This document shows, piece by piece, positions 1-6,145 of a stretch of 13,585 nt of DNA. The position numbers were made by a program, and so were the translations under genes. This DNA comes from Lachnoclostridium sp. UBA6558 (GTDB lineage: Bacteria; Bacillota; Clostridia; Lachnospirales; Lachnospiraceae). How positions within the stretch are numbered: position 1 is the first letter of the stretch; each line of letters begins with the position of its first letter. Location: the NCBI GenBank assembly GCA_002434335.1, contig DJJW01000063.1, positions 69,892-83,476 on the forward strand, given 5' to 3'. The notes under the pieces were generated by a model, which was not told the DNA's origin, ran no database searches, and saw only the letters and a list, made by a program, of their open reading frames with translations.

Positions 1-10
1 TAATTTTCAT
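1..10 (-). CDS. Start of an unidentified gene, cut by the window edge
   Basis: On the minus strand an ATG at 10-8 is followed by AAA ATT (Met-Lys-Ile) before the window ends. It is preceded by GGAGG with a 5-nt spacer (TTAAC), a textbook initiation site. The 330 bp upstream has no other gene and contains a plausible promoter and several palindromes, as expected of a 5' leader. Only three codons are visible, so the product cannot be guessed. Confidence 0.6.
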
Positions 11-61
11 GTTAACCTCCATTCGCAGTCTTTTTGGTTTTCCAACCGACCTCATTCTTGC

Positions 62-133
62 ATATCAGTATTCGTATTTATTTGCTGATATCATTCATAT
101 CCCTGGATGTCGTAAGCCGGCTTGCAATATTGC
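62..133. repeat. Cluster of palindromes in the leader of the left-edge gene
   Basis: Two perfect 10-bp palindromes lie directly side by side: AAGCCGGCTT (114-123) and GCAATATTGC (124-133). A further inverted repeat, ATATCAG (62-68) with CTGATAT (85-91), follows towards the gene. They lie between the candidate promoter and the start codon, so they could be protein-binding sites or RNA hairpins. I do not recognise a known riboswitch class in this leader. Confidence 0.5.
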
Positions 134-160
134 TAAACATAATAACCTTATTTTACGGCA

Positions 161-189
161 TATAAATTAAACGGTGCGCCAAAGTACAA
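161..189 (-). promoter_or_regulatory. Candidate promoter with overlapping inverted repeat for the left-edge gene
   Basis: On the minus strand TTGTAC (189-184) is separated by 17 nt from TTTATA (166-161). A perfect 7-bp inverted repeat, AAACGGT at 169-175 and ACCGTTT at 189-195, straddles the -35 box and spacer, which is a common operator position. Transcription from here would give a leader of about 145 nt before the ATG at 10. The boxes are recognisable but not consensus, so this is inference. Confidence 0.35.
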
Positions 190-340
190 CCGTTTGGTCA
201 ACTCATATAATCTACCACCTCGCTTGAAGGAATTCATTTGATTAAAATAGAAAAAAAGATTTAAATTAGAACTTAAGATATTCTTAATAATAAATGAAAT
301 TTTTGTAAATGTAAAGTGCTTTTTAGAAATTTTTGAAAAA

Positions 341-374
341 AGACCTCCCAGTGGCTCCTGCGCCATGGAGGTCT
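341..374 (-). terminator. Intrinsic terminator of the pyr operon
   Basis: AGACCTCC (341-348) pairs with GGAGGTCT (367-374), and an inner TGGC/GCCA stem (352-355 with 362-365) extends the hairpin. Read on the minus strand it is followed by a T-run (the complement of the A-run ending at 341). It lies about 45 nt after the stop of the small membrane-protein gene, which marks the end of the pyrK-pyrD-pyrE transcript. The A/T flanks on both sides could let it work in both directions. Confidence 0.85.
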
Positions 375-418
375 TTCCAGAGTGCATCTGAGTACTTATG
401 CTTTTAAACTCTGTTAAT

Positions 419-571
419 TTAAAATAGAATCTCTGATTTTTTCCTTAGTAATCTGCTGCCGTTAACAATCACTAGGACACCGCTGGTAATACCAGTGACT
501 ATGAGAAGAATTCCTATTACGATATTTCCTACACCTACTGATTTCATGGTAGTATAGATTTTTTCACTCAT
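419..571 (-). CDS. 50-residue small membrane protein at the end of the pyr operon
   Basis: This minus-strand ORF starts at ATG 571 behind an AGGAG Shine-Dalgarno (6-nt spacer) and ends at TAA 421-419. I translated 50 residues: a short polar N-terminus (MSEKIYTTMK), one strongly hydrophobic stretch at about residues 15-37 rich in Ile, Val, Gly and Leu, then a basic tail (RLLRKKSE). That is a single-span small membrane protein, and the positive-inside rule puts the C-terminus in the cytoplasm. It begins 50 bp after pyrE and the operon terminator follows its stop, so it should be co-transcribed with pyrE. I do not recognise a named family. The ORF, ribosome binding site and placement together make it more credible than chance, but no function is assigned. 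Confidence 0.65.
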   Translation of the reverse strand: MSEKIYTTMKSVGVGNIVIGILLIVTGITSGVLVIVNGSRLLRKKSEILF

Positions 572-621
572 ATCCGACTCCTGACCGCTGCCTGTTGCAG
601 CCCTTTCTTATACTTCATTAC

Positions 622-1299
622 TTAACAGCTGGCTCCATATTGCTTATAATATGCATCGATAGCATTTTTTAGAGCATCATCTATTATGATATTTCCATTA
701 TAAGGCTTATTGTATAAATGTTCAACTACTTCTTCCATGGTTACAATAGAAGTTGTCTTAATTCCATACACTTCTTCAATTTCAGAAAGAGCACTCTTCT
801 CACCCTGGCCTCTTTCCATTCGGTCTACCGAAACTACTAAACCCAGTACAGATACCTCACCCTGAGCTTTTAATATAGGCATTGTTTCACCTATAGAAGT
901 ACCTGCTGTGGTAACATCTTCAATGATAATAACTTTGTCCTTATCATAAATAGGGCTTCCAAGCAGTATTCCCGTATCTCCGTGGTCTTTTACTTCCTTA
1001 CGGTTGGAACAATAGCGAATGTCCCTATGATAGAATTCACTGATTGCCATTGAGGCTGCCACACTCAGCGGTATTCCCTTGTAGGCAGGGCCAAAAAGAA
1101 CATCGAAATCAAGTCCAAAAGCTGCTTCGATTGCCTTTGCGTAATACTCTCCTAATTTTCTTAACTGTGAACCGGTACGATAAAAGCCTGCATTAATAAA
1201 AAAGGGTGTCTTACGTCCGCTTTTTGTTGTGAAATCACCAAATTTTAATACACCACAGTCTACCATAAATTCTATAAATTCCTGCTTATACTTTTCCAT
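622..1299 (-). CDS. pyrE: Orotate phosphoribosyltransferase
   Basis: A 225-residue cytoplasmic enzyme that transfers the phosphoribosyl group of PRPP to orotate, giving orotidine 5'-monophosphate in de novo pyrimidine synthesis. Near residues 124-137 is the type I PRTase PRPP-binding loop (IIIEDVTTAGTSIGE). The flexible catalytic loop is RKEVKDHG around 100-107, and the N-terminal substrate-binding segment TTKSGRKTPFF is around 24-34. The length is typical for the longer clostridial form. The ATG at 1299 is preceded by GGAGG at good spacing. It is separated from pyrD by a 144-bp spacer containing competing hairpins, so its expression may be set partly independently of pyrKD. No pyrF is present in this cluster. 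Confidence 0.96.
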   Translation of the reverse strand: MEKYKQEFIEFMVDCGVLKFGDFTTKSGRKTPFFINAGFYRTGSQLRKLGEYYAKAIEAAFGLDFDVLFGPAYKGIPLSVAASMAISEFYHRDIRYCSNRKEVKDHGDTGILLGSPIYDKDKVIIIEDVTTAGTSIGETMPILKAQGEVSVLGLVVSVDRMERGQGEKSALSEIEEVYGIKTTSIVTMEEVVEHLYNKPYNGNIIIDDALKNAIDAYYKQYGASC

Positions 1300-1328
1300 T
1301 TATCCTCCATTCCGCCGCCAACCACGGC

Positions 1329-1361
1329 AAAAAAATCACGTGTAAGTGATATTCTTCACTT
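1329..1361 (-). promoter_or_regulatory. Two mutually exclusive hairpins and a T-run between pyrD and pyrE
   Basis: In the minus-strand transcript, AAGTGA (1361-1356) can pair with TCACTT (1349-1344). Alternatively ATCAC (1350-1346) can pair with GTGAT (1339-1335), which is followed immediately by seven T (complement of 1329-1335). The two stems share the middle segment, so they cannot form together. The second looks like a weak intrinsic terminator and the first like an antiterminator. Both stems are only 5-6 bp, so control of read-through into pyrE is only a possibility. Confidence 0.3.
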
Positions 1362-1443
1362 AATCATTTCCCTGATTTGCATAACTCTGCACATTCTATA
1401 GCTTCGACGTTCCTATGTTCCGCTTAATAAGCCTAACCTAAGC

Positions 1444-2352
1444 TTATCTGTTAAGACAACCTATGATTTCCTTTACATCGGAAATCCCCTGCTGATCCAG
1501 GAATTTACTGATACCCTCTATTACTTCTACCGTAGCTGTAGGATTTCTGAAGTTAGCCGTACCGACTGCAACAGCTGTCGCCCCTGCCATAAGGAATTCA
1601 ATAGCATCCTCACTGTTCATAATTCCACCCATTCCAATAACCGGTATCTTAACTGTTCTTGCAACCTGATTTACCATTCGCAGGGCTACAGGCTTAATCG
1701 CTGGTCCGGACAAACCACCGGTCTCATTGGCTAATACGAACTTTCTCTTATAAATGTCAACTTTGGTACCTGTTAAGGTATTAATCAATGAAAGGGCATC
1801 TGCCCCGCCTGCTTCTGCTGCTTTGGCCATTTCCCTGATATCCGTAACATTGGGGCTAAGCTTCATAATTACAGGTTGTTTGGCATGTTTCTTTACTTCC
1901 CTTGTAATGTCCTCTACTGCAAGACAATTCTGTCCAAAAGCGATTCCGCCTTCTTTGACATTGGGGCAGGAAATATTGATCTCCAGCATATCAACCGCAC
2001 TGTCACCAAGCCTTTCCACAACTTTTATATAATCCTCTGTGGTTTTACCGCAGACATTTACGATTACCCTGGTATCATATTGCTTTAGAAACGGAAGATC
2101 TCTTTTTATGAACATCTCAACACCGGGATTCTGTAGACCAATGGCATTGAGCATTCCACTGCCGGTTTCTGCAATTCTGGGTACCGGATTGCCGGTCCAG
2201 GGCTCATAAGAAACACCTTTTGTTGTTACCGCTCCAAGTTTGTTCAAATCAACAAAATCAGCAAACTCCATTCCTGAGCCAAAGGTACCTGAGGCCGTGG
2301 TTACGGGATTCTTCCATTCCACACCTGCTATGATTACTTTTGTATCTGACAT
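1444..2352 (-). CDS. pyrD: Dihydroorotate dehydrogenase B, catalytic subunit
   Basis: A 302-residue FMN enzyme of the class 1B family that oxidises dihydroorotate to orotate and passes electrons through PyrK to NAD+. The active-site base is Cys129 in NISCPNVKEGG; class 1 enzymes use Cys where membrane class 2 enzymes use Ser. Other family landmarks are the N-terminal TASGTFGSG (19-27), NAIGLQNPG (69-77), KLSPN (164-168), and the FMN phosphate region GMGGI (240-244) with GTANF (264-268). The pyrK stop lies 32 bp upstream, so the two subunits are co-transcribed. Its start at 2352 sits behind GGGAG within a 13-nt block identical to the one before pyrK. Confidence 0.97.
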   Translation of the reverse strand: MSDTKVIIAGVEWKNPVTTASGTFGSGMEFADFVDLNKLGAVTTKGVSYEPWTGNPVPRIAETGSGMLNAIGLQNPGVEMFIKRDLPFLKQYDTRVIVNVCGKTTEDYIKVVERLGDSAVDMLEINISCPNVKEGGIAFGQNCLAVEDITREVKKHAKQPVIMKLSPNVTDIREMAKAAEAGGADALSLINTLTGTKVDIYKRKFVLANETGGLSGPAIKPVALRMVNQVARTVKIPVIGMGGIMNSEDAIEFLMAGATAVAVGTANFRNPTATVEVIEGISKFLDQQGISDVKEIIGCLNR

Positions 2353-2357
2353 AATTA

Positions 2358-2370
2358 TCTCCCATCTGTG
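2358..2370 (-). promoter_or_regulatory. Translation-initiation block before pyrD, identical to that of pyrK
   Basis: Minus-strand CACAGATGGGAGA lies exactly 5 nt before the pyrD ATG. The same 13 nt occur at 3152-3164 exactly 5 nt before the pyrK ATG, and in both cases GGCA lies just upstream. The 5-nt spacers differ (TAATT versus AAACC), so the identity is not simply extended coding or start-codon similarity. The other genes here use differently worded Shine-Dalgarno regions. Confidence 0.6.
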
Positions 2371-2384
2371 TGCCGCAACACATG

Positions 2385-3146
2385 CTACAATTCGATTTCA
2401 CTGCTTGCAAATACCGGTCCCTCTTTGCAGATTCGTGTGTTCTGCACATTGGTGTGATGATCCTTTTCTTTCGTCTTGCACACACAGGCAAGACATGCCC
2501 CGATACCGCAGGCCATCCTTTCTTCCAGAGATAAATAGCATTCAATGCCCTGTTCTTCTGCATAGGCCTTGACCCCTTTTAACATAGGTGTGGGACCACA
2601 GGCATAAATAACGTCGGCTTTTAAGCCATATCTTCTGATGGCATCTATTACATTGCCTTTTACTCCATAGCTGCCATCCTCTGTTGATAGATATACTTCT
2701 CCGTAAGGCTGAAAATTATCATTCATAAAGGTAACATCCCGATAGCCTAAGACAATGCTTTTCTCGCAATCCAGCTGTTTCGCCAGCTCAAGCATGGGTG
2801 GAATACCAATTCCGCCTCCAATTAAAATGGCTTTCTTCTTCTCCAAGGGAAATCCATTGCCAAGAGGTCCCAATACCTGAAGGGTATCCCCCTTTTTAAG
2901 CGTAGAAAACTCTTCCGTTCCTTTCCCGGTCACACGGTAAACTAACCGCAGTGAGCCTTCTGCTGCATTGATCTCGCAGATGCTTATAGGCCTTGGAAGC
3001 AGCCTGTCCTCATTGTTACAATACAGGGATAAGAATTGTCCGGGCTTAGCCTGTGCCACAATTTCTGTATCCTTTAACCACATACTGAATATCCCAGGTG
3101 CTATCTGCACCTGGGATGTTATTAGGGCTCGTTTCTGAATTGCCAT
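2385..3146 (-). CDS. pyrK: Dihydroorotate dehydrogenase B, electron-transfer subunit
   Basis: A 253-residue FAD and [2Fe-2S] flavoprotein that carries electrons from PyrD to NAD+ in the PyrK2D2 complex. The FAD-binding RPIS motif is at 52-55, the nucleotide-binding GGGIGIPPML at 110-119, and CGPTPML at 183-189. The C-terminal cluster site is ERMACGIGACLAC with Cys213, 218 and 221, plus Cys240 in RICKEGPVF; Cys223 is an additional cysteine. I chose the ATG at 3146, preceded by GGGAG. The open frame continues upstream to 3212, but those 22 residues overlap the promoter and lack a ribosome binding site. It is the first gene of the operon, leaving a leader of only about 30 nt, too short for a PyrR-type attenuator. 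Confidence 0.96.
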   Translation of the reverse strand: MAIQKRALITSQVQIAPGIFSMWLKDTEIVAQAKPGQFLSLYCNNEDRLLPRPISICEINAAEGSLRLVYRVTGKGTEEFSTLKKGDTLQVLGPLGNGFPLEKKKAILIGGGIGIPPMLELAKQLDCEKSIVLGYRDVTFMNDNFQPYGEVYLSTEDGSYGVKGNVIDAIRRYGLKADVIYACGPTPMLKGVKAYAEEQGIECYLSLEERMACGIGACLACVCKTKEKDHHTNVQNTRICKEGPVFASSEIEL

Positions 3147-3151
3147 GGTTT

Positions 3152-3164
3152 TCTCCCATCTGTG
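3152..3164 (-). promoter_or_regulatory. Translation-initiation block before pyrK
   Basis: This is the second copy of CACAGATGGGAGA, 5 nt before the pyrK ATG at 3146. It contains the GGGAG Shine-Dalgarno core and sits within the very short leader of the operon mRNA. Confidence 0.6.
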
Positions 3165-3183
3165 CCATTTTTTAATCCCATAC

Positions 3184-3212
3184 ATTATATACGAAATCAA
3201 ATATAAGCACAA
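3184..3212 (-). promoter_or_regulatory. Promoter of the pyrKDE operon
   Basis: On the minus strand TTGTGC (3212-3207) is 17 nt from a perfect TATAAT (3189-3184). The predicted start of transcription is near 3177, about 30 nt before the pyrK start codon. Confidence 0.7.
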
Positions 3213-3245
3213 GTACCATTTTTTTACGAGAATAGTAAACGCATG

Positions 3246-3304
3246 AAGGAATTACTTGTAAATAAGCAAATTAGTTACCCTATTAAAAAGGAGTCTAATT
3301 CCTT
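3246..3304 (-). terminator. Weak terminator or nested inverted repeat after the acetyltransferase gene
   Basis: On the minus strand AAGGA (3304-3300) pairs with TCCTT (3292-3288) across a 7-nt loop, followed by a short T-run, so it could end the acetyltransferase transcript. The same left arm, AAGGAATTA (3304-3296), also pairs perfectly over 9 bp with TAATTCCTT (3254-3246) across a 41-nt loop. The two pairings exclude each other. The stop codon of the acetyltransferase is only 12 nt upstream. Confidence 0.4.
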
Positions 3305-3315
3305 AAATTTATGAT

Positions 3316-3822
3316 TTATAGTTCCTTCCGCATATATATAATTGTATATTTATCCTTTCTGGCTTCAACTCCTGTAGGTTTAAAATTATTTTTAATCCAA
3401 AATTGCTCACTTTCCCTGTTCCCTTTTATATATCCAAGCTCAACACACGTAAAACTTTCCTCTTTCAAATAACTGAGAAACTCTGTAATTATTTCTGTTC
3501 CGGTTCCCTTCCCCTGATACTCTTTATTCATCATGAACCAGCCAATAAATACAGTATGAGCGTCAGGATATCCAACAACAAAATCCATTAATGAAATCAA
3601 ATGATTCTCACTATAAAAACCAAGAAATAATTTATCCGCAAGAGTCTTATTTGGGGGTAGTTCCGTAAAAACATCTTTTATATTTGCAACTGTTGGCCTG
3701 GTCATAAGATAATGATAATAGGTCGGATTTCGTCTACATAATTCATAGATACTTAGAATATCTTCTTCCGTAAATTGCTTAACAAGAAAATGAGAAGACA
3801 TCTTATTTAACTGTAATTTCAT
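3316..3822 (-). CDS. GNAT-family N-acetyltransferase
   Basis: A 168-residue cytoplasmic protein of the GCN5-related acetyltransferase fold. The acetyl-CoA pyrophosphate-binding motif is QGKGTG at 103-108, following beta strand 4 (TVFIGWFMMN). The typical C-terminal end of the fold follows, with an ESEQFWIKNNF helix at about 136-146 and a GVEARKDKYTIIYM strand region. The substrate cannot be read from the sequence. The start at 3822 has only a modest AGAGAG upstream. An internal Met8 is possible, but it has no better ribosome site. It has its own weak terminator before the pyr promoter, so it is probably not part of the pyr operon. Confidence 0.88.
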   Translation of the reverse strand: MKLQLNKMSSHFLVKQFTEEDILSIYELCRRNPTYYHYLMTRPTVANIKDVFTELPPNKTLADKLFLGFYSENHLISLMDFVVGYPDAHTVFIGWFMMNKEYQGKGTGTEIITEFLSYLKEESFTCVELGYIKGNRESEQFWIKNNFKPTGVEARKDKYTIIYMRKEL

Positions 3823-3942
3823 TTGATTGTTTCTCTCTAATTCTTTTATTATTTTTATTGCTTCGACTATAATATACCTTTATAGTTCTTCGTTCAGTTG
3901 ACAGGTTTGGTAACTAACTTTAACCCTAACACTGTATCAGTT

Positions 3943-4245
3943 TTATTTTTCTTTCCAGTAAACACTTCCATCCCTTGCCCTTAATAAGAACTTCATATCT
4001 ACAAGTCCTCTGCGAAGCAGGAAAAAATCTTCAAAGGTATGCCACTTCTTAATAATCTCGTTGACTTCTTTTTCCGTATACTTAACCTCTGCTTCAAACT
4101 TTTCACTGAGGTAATAAAGAACAGCAATCTTACGATCCTTTTTAGCCGGCCATGATTTGATTCTCTGTTTTTCATCCAGGAACTGACCAATAATCTCCCT
4201 GTAATTATCCGGTATTTCTAATTTATTATTTAATTTATCTTCCAT
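3943..4245 (-). CDS. Stand-alone DUF2087 domain protein
   Basis: A 100-residue protein that consists almost entirely of one DUF2087 domain. Visible family features are the WPAKKDRKIAVLYYLSEKF core (32-50), the KYTEKEVNEII segment (55-65), the LLRRGLVD helix (76-83) and the closing RDGSVYW (91-97). The ATG at 4245 is preceded by AAAGGGG. It starts 88 bp after the next regulator, which carries a related domain at its C-terminus, so the pair probably arose by domain duplication and may be co-transcribed. DUF2087 usually accompanies transcriptional regulators and may bind DNA or a partner, but a molecular function is not established by this sequence. There is no separate HTH, signal peptide or membrane segment. 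Confidence 0.85.
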   Translation of the reverse strand: MEDKLNNKLEIPDNYREIIGQFLDEKQRIKSWPAKKDRKIAVLYYLSEKFEAEVKYTEKEVNEIIKKWHTFEDFFLLRRGLVDMKFLLRARDGSVYWKEK

Positions 4246-4333
4246 GTTATCCCCTTTCGTTCATGTAAAATTTCTGATTTGGTATTCCTTAATTTTAAGA
4301 GAAGCAATTCTATCTAAACAGATTATTATGAGA

Positions 4334-5092
4334 TTATCCCTGCGTTAACCAATATTCCCTGCAGTCATCGGTTCTGCCCATAAATCCGTATTCTATCATA
4401 TATCTTCTAAGAGTCGGATAATCATCATAGATATCTTTTAATATCTGATTAAGCTCTTTTTCCTTATAATGCTTTCCTTCTGAAAAGGATTCGCTTATCT
4501 TTTTTAATATCACAATCTTTTTCTTTTCTTTCGCAGGAAAATGCTTTAGCTTTAAAGGCTTCAGAGAAGAGAAGGCAGTTTCCAGTATCTTCTCCTTTTC
4601 CTCCTCCGTCGTAATATACCTGTCATCCACCATTTTTGCTTTCGAGTGAATTGGTACCAGCCTGTCTCCGCCTGTATTATGTTCCTGGGCAAGCTCGTAT
4701 ACTGCCAGAAACATTTTTGCCTGCTTTGCTTTTTCCCTGAACATAAATTTCTGGTGTCTTACAGTAGAGGGTGTAACCCCCAGTTGTTTAGCAATTTCGT
4801 TATCACTAAGCCCTGCTTCTAGCAGGGTTAAAATCTGCTTCTGATTATCCGTCAAGGTCAGATACTTGCTGTCTGACTGCATAAGAAGCTCAAAAGGTTT
4901 CCCATGCTCCATGTGAACATGAAGCATGGCTCCTTTTTCAGCCTCATAAAATCGATTACCGATAGGATATACTTCCCCCTTGTAAAACTCCTTTTTGCAA
5001 TAACTGCAGATATATTTCCCCTCATCCTCTTCCAGGTAAGAATATCCCTGCTTCATCTCATTTATATTAAAATCCTTATTTTTACCTTCCAT
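4334..5092 (-). CDS. Transcriptional regulator: zinc-ribbon-like N-terminus, LuxR-type HTH, C-terminal DUF2087
   Basis: A 252-residue cytoplasmic protein with three parts. The N-terminus has a possible metal site, CSYC (Cys29, Cys32) with HVHMEH (His58, His60, His63). A LuxR/FixJ-type helix-turn-helix follows at about 78-124 (LTDNQKQILTLLEAGLSDNE, then IAKQLGVTPSTVRHQ). A linker leads to DUF2087 at about 168-249, with FPAKEKKKIVILKKI, HYKEKELNQIL and PTLRRYMIEYGFMGR. I chose the ATG at 5092, preceded by AAAGGA. The frame stays open to 5197, but those 35 residues have no ribosome site and are low in similarity to the rest. The effector and target genes are unknown; the adjacent stand-alone DUF2087 gene is the obvious candidate partner. 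No receiver domain is present. Confidence 0.82.
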   Translation of the reverse strand: MEGKNKDFNINEMKQGYSYLEEDEGKYICSYCKKEFYKGEVYPIGNRFYEAEKGAMLHVHMEHGKPFELLMQSDSKYLTLTDNQKQILTLLEAGLSDNEIAKQLGVTPSTVRHQKFMFREKAKQAKMFLAVYELAQEHNTGGDRLVPIHSKAKMVDDRYITTEEEKEKILETAFSSLKPLKLKHFPAKEKKKIVILKKISESFSEGKHYKEKELNQILKDIYDDYPTLRRYMIEYGFMGRTDDCREYWLTQG

Positions 5093-5331
5093 AATCAATT
5101 CCTTTCTCATTAAACATATAAGATTGCAACCTTGCCTGACATTACACCTAAGAAATATCTGAAATAAACCTCTCTTTTTCTTCTGATATATGTTCATACA
5201 GCAAGTTTACTTATAGCACTGCATAAATCTCGAATTATTCATTCCCATAATTCACACAATATCTGAGACAGGTTGAAGAAGTATCTTGACACTTTTCTTT
5301 ATTTAAGAAGATTCCGACTTTTTCCACTGTC

Positions 5332-5397
5332 TTTATATCATTTTATCATTTGCTATATCAATAAACATATTTTATTATTGTTTATTTCATTTGTCAA
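5332..5397 (-). promoter_or_regulatory. Tandem candidate promoters for the DUF2087 regulator
   Basis: On the minus strand TTGACA (5397-5392) is 17 nt from TAAAAT (5374-5369), close to the sigma-A consensus. Just downstream TTGATA (5361-5356) is 18 nt from TATAAA (5337-5332). Either would leave a leader of about 230-270 nt before the ATG at 5092. I see a small hairpin (AAGTGT/ATACTT) but no recognised riboswitch or convincing upstream ORF in that leader. Confidence 0.5.
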
Positions 5398-5534
5398 CTT
5401 ATTTCAATTCTCTTCATGTGATTCATCAAATTTCTTTCACTGTGTTACTACTTTTTTGAATTACCAAACAACCGGCACGGTTTCTGAAAGTATGTAAGAA
5501 TTGTTATACTGGATGGGTGTTGGTTTATTTTCAT

Positions 5535-5563
5535 TAGACACCCCATTTAAACTATGATATAAT
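5535..5563 (+). promoter_or_regulatory. Promoter of the cyclophilin-aminopeptidase P operon
   Basis: TAGACA (5535-5540) is 17 nt from a perfect TATAAT (5558-5563), with an extended -10 TGA just before it. An imperfect inverted repeat, ATGGGTGT (5513-5520) with ACACCCCAT (5538-5546, one bulged C), overlaps the -35 box and could be an operator. Confidence 0.7.
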
Positions 5564-5603
5564 TATCTTTTGTAAATATCAGATTACAGAAAGGGTATAT
5601 AAA

Positions 5604-6128
5604 ATGGCAGAAAAGAATCCTATCGTAACTATTGAAATGGAAAATGGCGGTCTTATCAAACTGGAGTTATATCCTGATATCGCTCCAAATACAGTAAAGA
5701 ACTTTATATCTTTAGTTCAGAAAAACTATTATGACGGGCTGATCTTCCACAGAGTTATCCGTGGTTTTATGATTCAGGGCGGCGATCCGGAAGGAACCGG
5801 CATGGGTGGTCCCGGATATACTATCAAAGGAGAATTTTCATACAACCAGTTTGAAAATAATTTAAAGCATTCTGCAGGAGTTATTTCCATGGCAAGATCT
5901 CAGATGCCTAACTCAGCAGGTTCCCAGTTCTTCATTATGCATAAGGACAGCCCTCATCTTGACGGCTCCTACGCTGCTTTTGGTAAGGTTACAGAAGGTC
6001 TTGAGGTAGTAAATACGATTGCTGATGAAAGAACCGACTATTCCGACAGACCCTTAAATCCTCAGGTTATGAAAAAAGTAACCGTTGAATTATTCGGAGA
6101 AGAATACGGCGAACCTGAAAAAATGTAA
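5604..6128 (+). CDS. Cyclophilin-type peptidyl-prolyl cis-trans isomerase
   Basis: A 174-residue single-domain cyclophilin that speeds cis-trans isomerisation of X-Pro bonds. The family signature FHRVIRGFMIQGGD (48-61) supplies the catalytic Arg50, Phe55 and Gln58, and SAGSQFFI (104-111) supplies Gln108 and Phe110. His118 stands where human cyclophilin A has Trp121, as in many bacterial cyclophilins with low cyclosporin affinity. There is no signal peptide or lipobox, so it should be cytoplasmic. An AAAGGG Shine-Dalgarno precedes the ATG. It is followed by the Xaa-Pro aminopeptidase gene after only 17 bp, so the two are co-transcribed and both act at prolyl peptide bonds. Confidence 0.95.
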   Translation: MAEKNPIVTIEMENGGLIKLELYPDIAPNTVKNFISLVQKNYYDGLIFHRVIRGFMIQGGDPEGTGMGGPGYTIKGEFSYNQFENNLKHSAGVISMARSQMPNSAGSQFFIMHKDSPHLDGSYAAFGKVTEGLEVVNTIADERTDYSDRPLNPQVMKKVTVELFGEEYGEPEKM

Positions 6129-6145
6129 TGACAGGAGGCTATTCT

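Larger units (their letters stand above)
5093..5603. other. Divergent AT-rich intergenic region
   Basis: This 511-bp gap separates the minus-strand DUF2087 regulator from the plus-strand cyclophilin gene. It holds the tandem promoters at 5332-5397 and the cyclophilin promoter at 5535-5563. The open frame at 5273-5497 starts with TTG, has no ribosome site and has an AT-driven composition, so I do not call it a gene. Nothing else is supported. Confidence 0.6.

Noticed and set aside
148..387. Minus-strand 79-codon open frame
   Set aside because: It runs through the pyr operon terminator hairpin and the candidate promoter, has no ribosome site and encodes a low-complexity Phe/Lys/Asn sequence.
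1754..2572. Plus-strand and minus-strand frames overlapping pyrD and pyrK
   Set aside because: These are shadows of well-supported genes, with no ribosome sites or recognisable domains.
3147..3183. PyrR-type attenuator in the pyr leader
   Set aside because: The leader between promoter and pyrK is only about 30 nt and shows no PyrR-binding hairpin or terminator.
3147..3212. Upstream extension of pyrK by 22 codons
   Set aside because: It overlaps the TATAAT/TTGTGC promoter and has no Shine-Dalgarno; the ATG at 3146 has one and matches the family N-terminus.
5093..5197. Upstream extension of the DUF2087 regulator by 35 codons
   Set aside because: There is no ribosome site before the upstream ATG, while AAAGGA precedes the ATG at 5092.
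5273..5497. Plus-strand 74-codon open frame with many Phe, Leu and Tyr
   Set aside because: It starts with TTG without a Shine-Dalgarno and lies over minus-strand promoters. Its hydrophobic look is what AT-rich DNA gives in this frame.
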